Shown here piece after piece: positions 11,100-19,266 of a stretch of DNA of 25,455 nucleotides. Source of the DNA: a virus. The DNA lies in IMG/VR virus record IMGVR_UViG_3300048589_001572, positions 1-25,455 of that record; one strand, 5' to 3'. A model generated the notes under the pieces. The model saw nothing but the letters and a program-made list of their open reading frames with translations, was not told the origin of the DNA and did no database searches. The position numbers and the translations under genes were made by a program. The first letter of the stretch is position 1. Each line of letters opens with the position of its first letter.

Positions 11100-11103
11100 A
11101 TTT

Positions 11104-11727
11104 TTATAGTTTAGCGTTGTCCAGTATTTCTTTTAATTTATCTGCGTATTCATCTGCTAATTCTTTTGCAGTTTTCTCAGATTCATCCTTCTCTCAGTTG
11201 AATAAGATCAAATCTTTTGGTGATTTTAACTTCTTACCAATATGTGGTAGGATATTATAGTAGCACCATAATCTATCTAGTTGTAATTGTTGTTGTCTGG
11301 TTGTATTATAATGATCTACATATAATCCAATATCATCTAACTGCATTTCATTTAAGACTCAGTTTATATCAAGTCCACAATTAGTAACTAAGATTGGAAT
11401 GATCTTGTATATATACAGATCTGAATTTTCAGTTGAATTTGAACCTTCTTCTGTTGGTTCTTCTTTCTTGAAAAATTGCTTTTCAAGTTCTACTACTTTA
11501 AAAAATCGGTTCAATAGTTTCTCAGCAATTCTTTTATTACTTGACATTACTGATTCAAATGCTTCATAAGAGTGATCAAAATCATCACTATTAGCATATA
11601 AACAAGAGTAGATTAATTGAGATAATTCCTTTAAGTCAGAATAATCTATTTTTAAAAATGGTATTGATGATAACTTTTCAAAATACACTATTGCTTTTAT
11701 ATTTAATTTTAGTTTATACTTTTCCAT
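11104..11727 (-). CDS. Tail assembly chaperone (gpG/gpGT-like)
   Basis: A 207-residue protein placed between major tail protein and tape measure, where siphophages encode the tail assembly chaperone. Residues 1-122 (MEKYKLKLNIKAIVYFEKLS...) form a helical G-like domain. TGA at codon 123 then leads in the same frame into a T-like extension (NWVLNEMQLDDIGLY, about 122-136). A second TGA at codon 178 (LFNWEKDE) precedes a charged C terminus; one other Trp is TGG. Phages commonly make the two forms by a -1 frameshift near this junction; here the extension is simply in frame beyond a TGA. Partial termination at that TGA would give G-like and GT-like products, but this is inference. The assignment rests on position and architecture more than on motif matches. 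Confidence 0.8.
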
Positions 11728-11742
11728 AGTGTTATAAATAAA

Positions 11743-11769
11743 AAGGGTAGGGTGCTTTTCCCTACCCTT
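11743..11769 (-). terminator. Intra-operon hairpin after the major tail protein gene
   Basis: A 10-bp perfect stem, AAGGGTAGGG (11743-11752) with CCCTACCCTT (11760-11769), encloses a 7-base loop. On the minus strand it is followed by TTTTTATTTA. It lies in the 55-base gap between major tail protein and chaperone genes. It probably acts as a partial terminator or mRNA-stabilising hairpin, favouring tail tube protein. Confidence 0.75.
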
Positions 11770-11782
11770 ATATTAAATAGAA

Positions 11783-12220
11783 TTAAACTTCTGCTTTAGT
11801 TAAAGCACCTGTACCAGTCATTGTTACTGACATAGTAGCAACTGCTCCGTTATCAGCTTGAACACTTAATGAAGTAATCAAAGCTGATCCTGTAAAACTA
11901 GGTACACCAGCTGCGAAAGCTGCACCTACTTTTGCGAACTTTACAGTAACAGGAGTTCTAGCTTCCATAGCTTCAAACAGATCAGCTACACTTTGTCCAG
12001 CAGTAGTAGCAAATGTTACTAAAGAGTCACTAGACAAGGTTCAACCCATTTGACCTACTAAGTAAGTCTTATAAGCACCTGACATTTTATTTGAAGTATC
12101 TATTGTGTCCATTGTCATTTCTAATGAACAGGTTGTTGCGTATCCAATTGGATCTGCTCCGATAAAGATTAAGAGATCTTGTCCACGAACAAGATCAGTA
12201 TCATTTGTAGTTATTGCCAT
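11783..12220 (-). CDS. Major tail (tube) protein
   Basis: A 145-residue protein, complete only with TGA=Trp at codon 60 (VGQMGWTLSSDSL). The N terminus (MAITTNDTDLVRGQDLLIFIG) and the pattern of short beta-strands fit the TP901-1/phi13-type major tail proteins of siphophages. It includes SLEMTMDTIDTSNKMSG and the C-terminal VQADNGAVATMSVTMTGTG. It polymerises into the tail tube. The start at 12218-12220 is the first ATG after the preceding gene's stop. A strong hairpin follows the gene, consistent with high expression. Position between the connector cluster and the tail chaperone is canonical. Confidence 0.9.
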
Positions 12221-12236
12221 AATATTTTATGTTTTT

Positions 12237-12602
12237 TTAATCGATTTGAAATAATAGTACTTGAATGTATTTGTTATCAACTGCTTCTTCTGTACTATCT
12301 ATAAGTTTGATCTGGAAACCATCTTTAGTTCCCTCCAATTCTGCATCTATAAGTTCTGCTATCTCTTGTGATTCATCATAAGATTCTGAAACAACAGTAA
12401 TATATACTTTACAGATTTCAGAGTGAACTCCGTATTTAGTATACTCTTTACTGTATTCATCTCTTTGATAAACTATTAAAGTTCCTGTTGTTCCGATCGG
12501 TGCTACAATAGGGAATATCCTATCTCCAACCTTTTCAGTTATTGGAGTACTAGCCAATAATCATTGTCTAATATTTGTTCCGATTCTAAATTTACTTGCC
12601 AT
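12237..12602 (-). CDS. Tail terminator-like protein (DUF3168-like)
   Basis: A 121-residue protein whose N-terminal part is hidden under the standard code. With TGA=Trp at codon 14 (GTNIRQWLLAS) the frame opens to an ATG that overlaps the end of the upstream gene by 11 nt. The pattern of an N-terminal helix, VGDRIFPIVAP, LIVYQRDE, EICKVYITVVSESYDESQEIAELIDAEL and a C-terminal strand resembles the DUF3168/tail-completion family. These proteins act as tail terminators or neck proteins in HK97-like phages. Position just before the major tail protein agrees. Confidence 0.8.
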
Positions 12603-13014
12603 TTCTTAACATTATTTTGTCAACAGCTTTTTCAATACCATCATAGAGTATTTCTAATGCTGTTGAATAGTTAGTATCTATTGTTTGTTCCCAGAATTTG
12701 TTTCCTTTTACAGCACCTCTATAATATCCCTTTTTGGTATACCTTTTTGTTGTGCCACTATCTACCAAGTGTGCGTGTCTACCTAAAGCACCAAAACCAG
12801 CTAAAGCTCCTAGTTTTCTTCTTTTGACTTTATTAGTCATTGAATTATAAAGATTACCAGTTCTGCTTACTTTTATGTTTGCCCGACCTTTATTTACTAG
12901 AAATCTTGTAGCTTTTCTTAGTCCATCTTTTATAACTTTACTCTTGTCGATATCCCTTAATTCTGAAATAGCAAAATGAACTCTGTCGATATCAATAACA
13001 TTAACTGTAAGCAT
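12592..13014 (-). CDS. HK97 gp10-like tail completion protein
   Basis: A 140-residue basic protein. The stretch DGLRKATRFLVNKGRANIKVSRTGNLYNSM (split as residues about 31-44 and 45-60) is typical of the HK97 gp10 / tail-component family. So is the later AHLVDSGTTKR, the equivalent of the family's H-x-V-E-x-G-T motif. It joins head and tail during assembly. The start ATG overlaps the previous stop by one base (TAATG), and the end overlaps the next gene by 11 nt, indicating translational coupling. Its single Trp is TGG. Confidence 0.85.
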   Translation of the reverse strand: MLTVNVIDIDRVHFAISELRDIDKSKVIKDGLRKATRFLVNKGRANIKVSRTGNLYNSMTNKVKRRKLGALAGFGALGRHAHLVDSGTTKRYTKKGYYRGAVKGNKFWEQTIDTNYSTALEILYDGIEKAVDKIMLRNGK

Positions 13015-13331
13015 TATTCATCTACCTTTTTAAGTGAAATGGAGTAACTATTATCTTTTTTATTGAGAAATATATTCTCAATCTTATATGTTTTACCTCT
13101 TAGCAATACTTTAAGTGTTTCATTAATGATAGGATTATACCTCACTTTAACTTCTAATAAGTTGCTATTAAATTCTTCTGAGTTAAGTACTCCATTTTTA
13201 CCAGTATTTTTTAATACTTGACATCTGGAACTTATAACTAGAGTTTTGTTTTTAATAATTGCACCTGAACTACTTTTTGTATTGGAAATTGAATAAAAGC
13301 TAATTGTGTCAGTTAGTAATCCAGCTCTCAT
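13014..13331 (-). CDS. Head-tail adaptor (head closure) protein
   Basis: A 105-residue protein. I chose the ATG at 13329-13331, which gives MRAGLLTDTISFYSISNT and follows the upstream stop by 1 nt; the typical family start is MRAG-x-L. The open frame extends further to a TTG, but that would overlap the upstream gene for no reason. Beta-rich segments (SSRCQVLKN, EVKVRYNPIINETLKVLLRGKTYKI) match the SPP1 gp16 / phage head-tail adaptor family. It seals the capsid connector after packaging. No Trp occurs. Confidence 0.85.
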   Translation of the reverse strand: MRAGLLTDTISFYSISNTKSSSGAIIKNKTLVISSRCQVLKNTGKNGVLNSEEFNSNLLEVKVRYNPIINETLKVLLRGKTYKIENIFLNKKDNSYSISLKKVDE

Positions 13332-13332
13332 A

Positions 13333-13626
13333 TTAGTATTTTTTATACAAGCCAATTAAATATTCATATGACAATGGAATTTTAGCCATTATACCATATG
13401 ATACAGGCTCTCTGTTAGCATATAGATTACCTACCATTAACAACATAGCGTGAGTTATAGCAGGTGGTAATTGACCACCTGCTTCTAATTCATTTAATGC
13501 TATGTTCAAATGCTTAGAAATTGCATCTTCTGACACAGTTATTAAATCGAGAATGTATAAATCATCAGATTTAAATTCTTCATCTACATTGAGATGTTTC
13601 TTTGCTTGTTCAATTGTGATATACAT
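13333..13626 (-). CDS. Head-tail connector (gp6-like adaptor)
   Basis: A 97-residue helical protein. MYITIEQAKKHLNVDEEFKSDD is the usual start of HK97 gp6/SPP1 gp15-type adaptors. The helix around LDLITVSEDAISKHLN and the later PPAITHAMLLMVGNLYANRE complete the family pattern. It binds the portal and forms the first ring of the neck. It follows the capsid gene at the canonical place. It has no Trp, so it is unaffected by the recoding. Confidence 0.9.
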   Translation of the reverse strand: MYITIEQAKKHLNVDEEFKSDDLYILDLITVSEDAISKHLNIALNELEAGGQLPPAITHAMLLMVGNLYANREPVSYGIMAKIPLSYEYLIGLYKKY

Positions 13627-13645
13627 AGCATTTAATTATTGGTTA

Positions 13646-14857
13646 TTACTTTACAGATGCAGTTACGAAAGAAGCAGTTCTGCGTGGTTTTGCATCAAAA
13701 TATGCATTGATAACAAGTCTAACTTTACCTTTAGCTGCTTGTGTGTAAGGATCTACTGTAAGATCGAGTCCACCTCATTGACCAATTACATAGTCATTAA
13801 AGTTTCCGAATACTACACCAGCTTCATCAGTTCCAGCTTGAAGTCCATTAGCAACACCGTTTGAAACGAGTACTTTGTAACCTTCAAGTTCATTTCCTTC
13901 CATCAGAAATTTAGCAGTACCAGTTGCTTTTTCAGTTGTTTTAAGAATACCTTTAGCTTTAGGGTGAAGAACGAATACTTTGTTTCCAGTAACATTAGCT
14001 TCTTCAAGAGCTGTTTCCATATTTACGATTGAAGCATAAGTTGGAGTACCTGAAATTGTAGGTACAACTGCAAACATTCCTTCTGGTTTAGTTGAAGTTC
14101 CAGCATCTTTACCAAAGATTGTTGATTCCAGTTTTTCTTTGATTGCGTTTACAATATCATTCTTCAGCATTTGTTCAGCTGAGTTTGAATCTTGGATAAG
14201 GAATTGTTTAGAGATATCAATATAAGTTGTTAATCTTTTTGGTTCAAGATTTACTTCAGTAAAAGTACCAGCTCCATCAGAAGCATCAGCTACTTCACCA
14301 GCCCAAAGAACACTGCTTCCAGAGTATGCAGGAATTGAAACATTACCTGTTAAACCAGTAAGATAAGTAGCACCTGCTTGTGTAAGTACTAAGTTGTTTC
14401 TTAGTGGTTGTAAAATATTAAGTTTATCTTCTGCAACATTCTCTTGTCCAGCTGTTGCTACTGTTGCTTGGATGTCTGCTCTTTCTTCAATAGGAAGTAC
14501 GATTTGACCACTACAATTCTGACCAGCCTTTCTAAATTCAGCTATTCCAGCATTAATTATTTCTTGTGCTTTTTCATCTAGTTGTCTACCGTTAGCTACA
14601 TCATTAATAGCTCTTAAAAGTGAAAATTTTTCCATAGTTGGTTTGTTAATTTTATTAAAATTCTTTTTGTTTGATTGTTCGATATCTCTGATTTGTTTAT
14701 CTATCTCTGCAAGTTCATTTGTGATCTCATTGAATCTTGATTGCTCTGGATCAATTAATTTTCTTACCTCTTTTTCAGCACTTGCTATAAGTGCTTCGGC
14801 TTCTTTTTTAAGAAGTTCTTTTTTGTCGAGTAATTCTAGGGTGTTTAGATTGTTCAT
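13646..14857 (-). CDS. Major capsid protein, HK97 family
   Basis: A 403-residue protein that loses its last 43 residues under the standard code, because codon 361 is TGA (NDYVIGQWGGLDL). Residues about 5-70 form a charged helical delta/scaffold domain. The body (about 100-403) has HK97-fold landmarks: ISKQFLIQDS, the AEQMLKNDIVNAIKEKLES helix, FGKDAGTSTKPEGMF, VFVLHPKAKGIL, and near the end VDPYTQAAKGKVRLVINAYFD. It assembles the icosahedral head; the delta domain is usually removed by the protease encoded just upstream. Its ATG overlaps the protease stop by one base. Confidence 0.97.
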
Positions 14858-15411
14858 TAGGCTAGTTTGTTTTTAAGGTTTTGGAAGTATTCGGTTAGAT
14901 CTTCCTGTTCTAGAGTTTCAATTGCTCTTAATGCAACAGAAGTATCTGGATAAGCTTCTTTATACACAGGTGACACATCGAACAATTCTTTAAACTTGTT
15001 GATCTTTCTTAGATATTTACCATCACTTCTTTTTTCCCATTTGTCATTTTCAATAGTGAATGCAAATGAAGAAGTCGTAATATCACCTCTTTTTAAGCCT
15101 TCCAGTAATTCGTTTCCTAATGCTGTATTTGGAGCTTCAAAGCGGTATTTTAACCCTGTTTCATCTAATGATAGTTCTAAGCTTCCAGAACCGTGTTTAC
15201 TTCTTGCTAATACTCCACGATCTTCATTGTGATTTAACAAGCAGAGAATATCAGATTTCTCTAAAATTCCATCAGCTGCTTCTGGAGAAATAACCTCAGT
15301 AAAACCACCTAGATCTTTGGATTCTTTGTTGAATACAATAGCGTATCCTTCAACTCACCTACTGTCTGGACTAGTTCTAATTTCTAAATTACAGTTTCGT
15401 AATTCTTTCAT
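14857..15411 (-). CDS. Prohead protease, S78 (HK97) family
   Basis: A 184-residue protease. The true start (15409-15411) is recovered only by reading TGA at codon 19 as Trp (PDSRWVEGYAIVFN), which supplies the conserved first strand. CLLNHNEDRGVLARS (about residues 55-69) carries the catalytic His of the family in N-H-N. ITTSSFAFTIEN (about 111-122) carries the catalytic Ser in S-S-F-A-F. PDTSVALRAIE is the usual C-terminal signature. It cleaves scaffold and capsid delta domains during head maturation. It overlaps the capsid gene by 1 nt (TAATG). What is unusual is the gene upstream: a lysis gene rather than the portal. Confidence 0.95.
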
Positions 15412-15443
15412 TTATAATATGTATTAAGTAATTGGTTGATTTA

Positions 15444-15893
15444 TTAAACCACTTTTAGATATGAAAAAAGTTTAGAGATAAAGTATCCAATTACAAGTAC
15501 AGAAATCCCTAATGAATACCAGCTTCACTTTGGAACAACTTCCTTAGTAATTGTATCACCTTTAACTGGTTTAATAACTACTACACTATCTGTTTTGGTT
15601 ATATACCTGTCTTTGTAGATAATTTTGAAAGGTATATTTTGATCTTTTGTCTTTAATGAATGGTTTAAATAACCATTGCTATCAACATAGGCAGTACTTT
15701 CTGAGTACTTATTCTCTAATTGACTAGTAGTATCTTTAACTTTATTGATAATTATCTCTTTTGGAATTTCTACATATACGATTGTATCTTTTAGAACTTC
15801 CTTTTCTATATATTCTGTCCTTACTCTTTCCGTAATTTGTGGACTGCAACTAAGGATAAATAAGCCTAATAATAAGACTCAAAATCTTTTCAT
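15444..15893 (-). CDS. Lipoprotein with C-terminal TM, candidate u-spanin
   Basis: A 149-residue protein not visible under the standard code: codon 5 is TGA (MKRFWVLLLG), and a second TGA is codon 123 (PKWSWYS). A basic start and hydrophobic helix lead to FILSCSPQ, a lipobox with Cys near residue 19, implying a lipid-anchored outer-membrane protein. The middle (about 20-120) is a charged periplasmic segment. Residues about 126-142 (LGISVLVIGYFISKLF) form a single membrane helix near the C terminus. A lipobox at one end and a TM at the other is the layout of unimolecular spanins such as T1 gp11, which fuse inner and outer membranes at the last step of lysis. It starts 1 nt after the endolysin stop. 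Topology is seen; function is inferred. Confidence 0.8.
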
Positions 15894-15894
15894 T

Positions 15895-16278
15895 TTAGTT
15901 GATTGTTAGAATTTGATTTCTGTTACCAGATTTCTTTAAGCTGATATGAATTCAACTGAAATTATGCTCATTGATAAGCTGATCAAATTCATATTGTTTT
16001 ATAATGTTAAATAATCTCTCATTTCCAGATTTGCTTCCAGTAGTAATATCTGCTGCACACCCAGTAAGATGTTGTGAAGTTTTAGCTCCACCTACAGCTT
16101 TATTGACTTCTGGACTTCTGTAACCACTATTTACTGTTATTGGATTTCCATATTCCTCTCTTACTTTATCTAGTAAATTATCTACTAGATATGTTAGATT
16201 ATCTGTTATCTCTTTTGAAGGAGTATTATCCAATCCAGTATTAGTTTTTGTAAGCTCTTTAATTGTAAAGTGTTTCAT
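15895..16278 (-). CDS. Endolysin, peptidase M15 family
   Basis: A 127-residue zinc peptidase with no signal peptide. The stretch LTKTNTGLDNTPSKEI, then NPITVNSGYRSPEVNKAVGG (split at 50-59 and 60-69), and SQHLTGCAADI match the M15 D-Ala-D-Ala carboxypeptidase / L-Ala-D-Glu endopeptidase fold; SQH and AAD supply two zinc ligands. DQLINEHNFS is followed by TGA at codon 109 (15952-15954) and then IHIS. Read as Trp this restores the conserved W-x-H-x-S motif with the last zinc-ligand His. Under the standard code the enzyme would stop two codons before that His. I chose MKHFTIKELT as start; the frame extends a few codons to a TTG. It would cut peptidoglycan at lysis. Confidence 0.92.
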
Positions 16279-16450
16279 TATTTTTATAAGCAATTAATAA
16301 CTGCTCATTTATGATATTTTCTGCTTCTTGATCTGCAATTTGGAAGTAATTATCTGGACTATCTTCACAGCCCAGATAGATCTCTTTACCAAAGATTGTA
16401 TGGTTGGAATTTGTATAAGTCATTCCTTCTTGTGCTGTAAGTATTCTCAT
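16259..16450 (-). CDS. Small conserved phage protein of unknown function
   Basis: A 63-residue protein (MRILTAQEGMTYTN, then FGKEIYLGCEDSPDNYFQI, then a helical AEN-rich tail). The pattern of a strand with EGM-x-YTN, GKEIYLG and a C-terminal helix is one I associate with small proteins next to tail-fibre genes in Bacteroidota phages; no function is known to me. It overlaps the fibre gene upstream by one base (TAATG) and the endolysin downstream by about 20 nt. It is therefore translationally coupled in the operon. No Trp occurs. Confidence 0.75.
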   Translation of the reverse strand: MRILTAQEGMTYTNSNHTIFGKEIYLGCEDSPDNYFQIADQEAENIINEQLLIAYKNNETLYN

Positions 16451-17316
16451 TATGCTAGTGTTCAGTTTTTGTATGTTGCTATTGCTTTTTCTTCTGTTGT
16501 AAGCTTTGCTAAATTTTCAGCTCTTAGGGTACAAGTTAAAGTTGGATTACCTGTATTATCTTTTAAAGCATTAAGAATATTTAAGAGTGATTGTTTTGTT
16601 AGAAACTTTGACTCAAATAGTATTGCAACATTTATGTTTGAAATATTCTCAACTACAGTTAGAGATTCAGCTGAAAAAGCATTGGAAAGGTTTGTTGCAA
16701 TTCCACAATTCACACCCTTTAGGACATTCAATCTACCATCACCAAGAATGAATGACCAAGATCAACTGGTTGGTAAAAATGTAGTATTATTAATCAAATG
16801 GAGTTCTTCTAAAAACTTTAAGTCTTTAAAAGCATTATTACCTCTTGCAACATTACTTACAATGATATGAGTTGATGCTAATGGTAAGCCTATTCCATAA
16901 ATTGATCCTTCACCGTAAAAACAAAGAACCCATCTATATTTAAACTGACCACCAAGATCAATATCCTTTGATATATCTCATTGGTGAGTAACAGTTTTGC
17001 TGAAAGCTACATCACCATCTGAAAAGACAAAATAAGTACCATTAGGATTCCCAGCGTAGGTATTGATATAAGGATCATTATTTACTGCTGAAATTAGGAT
17101 TAACTCAATTCTTGAAGAAAGAGTATTGAACTCATTAAACACACCATATAGATAATCTATTGGTTTTATACTTCCACTTGGAATACTACTAATTTTAGAT
17201 GCATAAGAAGAAAATGTATCAGTATCTAGTACATTGATTCCCTTATTTATAATTGCAGTTTTAATAGCTGCTTTAGTACTTAGTATCTTATTTAATTTGT
17301 CTGATGTTGTTCCCAT
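16450..17316 (-). CDS. Tail fibre-like protein with leucine-rich repeat-like C terminus
   Basis: A 288-residue protein reassembled with TGA=Trp at codons 113 (THQWDIS), 185 (PTSWSWSF) and 285 (YKNWTLA); two other Trp are TGG. Residues about 1-50 (TSDKLNKILSTKAAIKTAII, then KGINVLDTDTFSSYASKI) match a short helical domain common at the N terminus of phage structural and surface proteins. A beta-rich middle follows. The C-terminal 110 residues (FKDLKFLEELHLIN, NLSNAFSAESLTVVENIS, KQSLLNILNALKDNTG) look like BspA/LRR_5-type leucine-rich repeats, ending in the LTTEEKAIATYKNW cap seen in that group. A role in host binding at tail fibre or baseplate is likely. It overlaps both neighbours by one base. 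Confidence 0.85.
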
Positions 17317-17732
17317 TATATGATCTCTCCATTAATTGAATCTAGGATTGAATTTATATCCCCGATTTTTGTATTAACATATGATTCTGATGCTAATCCA
17401 GTAGTTGATGGTATTTCAGTTTTTAAAGCATATAAACTTAAGTCTACTTGTTCTGGTATATCAGTTTTAAGAGCATATCCTGTAAGATCTGGAATAACTG
17501 GTATCTCTACTTTAAGAGCATATGTACTAAGATCTGGCACAATTGGTATTTCTGTTTTAAGAGCAAATACACTATGATCTGGGATATCAGTTTTTAGTGC
17601 ATACATACTAAGATCTGATGATGTCTGGTTTACAACTATATTACTTTGTTCTAATTCAAGATCAAATTCACTTACTTGTTGCAAATCAATGTTGTATTCA
17701 TTTTCAGTAGAAAGTGAGATAGTGTATTCCAT
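17316..17732 (-). CDS. Repeat-containing tail fibre or baseplate protein
   Basis: A 138-residue protein with an acidic, strand-forming start (MEYTISLSTENEYNIDLQQVS). It then has five tandem units built around YALKTEIP, at about residues 49-103. The end (LASESYVNTKIGDINSILDSI) looks like a short coiled coil. The stop overlaps the next start by one base (TAATG). It has no Trp. Similar ALKTEIP/YALKSDIP repeats occur in fibre proteins as trimeric shaft segments, so I infer a fibre shaft or linker. Confidence 0.8.
   Translation of the reverse strand: MEYTISLSTENEYNIDLQQVSEFDLELEQSNIVVNQTSSDLSMYALKTDIPDHSVFALKTEIPIVPDLSTYALKVEIPVIPDLTGYALKTDIPEQVDLSLYALKTEIPSTTGLASESYVNTKIGDINSILDSINGEII
17411..17607 (-). 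repeat. Five tandem 15-residue YALKTEIP units
   Basis: Units in order: MYALKTDIP, VFALKTEIP, TYALKVEIP, GYALKTDIP and LYALKTEIP, each followed by a short linker ending in DL and Ser or Thr. The spacing is 45 bp except for the first unit, which is 9 bp shorter. DNA copies have diverged, so this is an old expansion or one under coding constraint. Confidence 0.85.
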
Positions 17733-17733
17733 A

Positions 17734-18075
17734 TTATGCTAGATAAATTGATGTTGTTCCTTCTACTATCTCATTGTATATTCCATCAGTAAATGAAGCA
17801 TTAGCAACCTGTATATGATAAGAGTATTTTAATAATCCTCTTTCTAGTTGATCAAGCTCTGCTGAATTTAGTATTGCTGAATCTTGTGTTTCTCCAGCAA
17901 CTATTCCAGTATAAGTTTCATTCTCATATTTGCACTCAATAGATGATTCTATGCTCTTAGTATAAAATTTAATGCTGAAATATGTTACATCATTTACTCT
18001 GTAAGGATTTCCAGTTTTATCAATTAATGAAATGTTGAGTTTAACATCACTTCCTTTATAAATTCTTTGTGTCAT
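17734..18075 (-). CDS. Baseplate upper/tail protein, beta-sandwich type
   Basis: A 113-residue protein beginning MTQRIYKGSDVKLNISLIDKTG and continuing YFSIKFYTKSIESSIEC, GLLKYSYHIQVANASFTDG and EIVEGTTSIYLA. The K-G-x-D-V-x-L start with alternating strands resembles the N-terminal domain of baseplate upper proteins (BppU-like) that attach fibres to the tail. It overlaps the end of the portal gene by 20 nt and precedes two fibre-type genes. No Trp. The family assignment is moderate; a structural role is likely from context. Confidence 0.75.
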   Translation of the reverse strand: MTQRIYKGSDVKLNISLIDKTGNPYRVNDVTYFSIKFYTKSIESSIECKYENETYTGIVAGETQDSAILNSAELDQLERGLLKYSYHIQVANASFTDGIYNEIVEGTTSIYLA

Positions 18076-19264
18076 TTTCTGAAGTGTTAGGTTGATTAAC
18101 GGCTCTATCTAAGGTTTGTGTGTTAACCTGCACAAAAGTATGATCACCATTTTTTAATGCTGGAAGATCAATTTCCTTTCTTATTTCATTAGGTGAAATA
18201 ACTCCGATCTGGAATAAAGTATTGTAGTATGCTGCTTGTGATGCTTTATCTGCTTTTAAAAGTGCTGCAGAATTGAATTTTACATCAATCTGAGATCTTT
18301 CTGATGGTTTATATAGCTTCCTCTTAAATTCTAATTCAATCTTCTCCAGCATAGGAGCAATTGTATCAGTTAGGAATGCTAATTGTGTAGCTTCAACTGT
18401 TGAATAAGATGATTTACTAAGATCAAATGCTTTAACAGGTGATACGCCAAAGAATCTACATATATCAATAACATTAAACTCTCTTGTTTCCAGTAATTGT
18501 GCATCTGATGGACTTACAGTAATAGGTTCAAAAGACATATTACCTTCAAGAACTGCAACACCGTTTGGTGTTCCATTAGAAGCATTAAATGCTGTTTGTC
18601 AAGATGCTTTTAAAGCTTTTATTTGATCATCAGTAAGTGAACTTTCAACCTTTAAAATACCAGCTAAATTTGCTCCACCTTTAAAGAATCCAGCAGCGTG
18701 TGCTTCTGAATCTGTAGACAGTCCTAATGTTAATCTTGCGTGTGTTAATGTGGATACTCCGATAATTCCATTGTAACTAAAATTCAAAATATGAATCATA
18801 TTTATTGGTTCTACCAAAGTCTTCATACCAGTAACACTATAAGAAAGTTTCCCATTTTCATATATTGGAGTTACTAGATCTGCTTCTATGAATCTTAATC
18901 ATTTTACATCACCATTCTTTTCTCTTTCAATATAAGCGTATCCATTACCTTTAAGTAGTACACTTGTTACTAGTGTTTTTATGAAAGTGAATCTGCTCAT
19001 TAATGAGTTTGGTTCATAATTGAGTAGATTGTATGTTGGGTGATTTATAAACTTTGACTTGTATCCTTGTTCATCTATAAGATAAGGCTCAAGCGGTAAT
19101 TGAGCTACTGCATCACTTATCACATCTACACATCTGTAAACTGCTGATAGAAGTAGTGCTTTATTTTGTGTATAACTACCAGAACCAGAATACATCAAAG
19201 AATCAAATATGCTGCTTCTTTTTTCTTCTATTGGTGCTGATTTCTTTTTTGAAAATATTCCCAT
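18056..19264 (-). CDS. Portal protein, HK97 family
   Basis: A 402-residue protein, split into three under the standard code by TGA at codon 122 (GDVKWLRFI) and codon 222 (KALKASWQTAFN). The start MGIFSKKK, then ALLLSAVYRCVDVISDAVAQLPL (split around residue 44), NPNSLMSRFTF-like text at about 85, KGNGYAYIER, and CRFFGVSPVKAF at about 269-280 are all typical of HK97-type portals. LKADKASQAAYYNTLFQIG and ISPNEIRKEIDLP form the usual C-terminal helices. It makes the dodecameric ring at the packaging vertex. It starts 2 nt after the TerL stop. The length is typical. Confidence 0.95.
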
Positions 19265-19266
19265 AA

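Noticed and set aside
11104-11727. Programmed -1 frameshift in the tail assembly chaperone
   Set aside because: The T-like extension lies in the same frame after a TGA, so no frameshift is needed.
16328-16870. A 180-codon plus-strand open frame
   Set aside because: It is antisense to the LRR-type fibre gene and small protein gene, with no family-like motif and no promoter.
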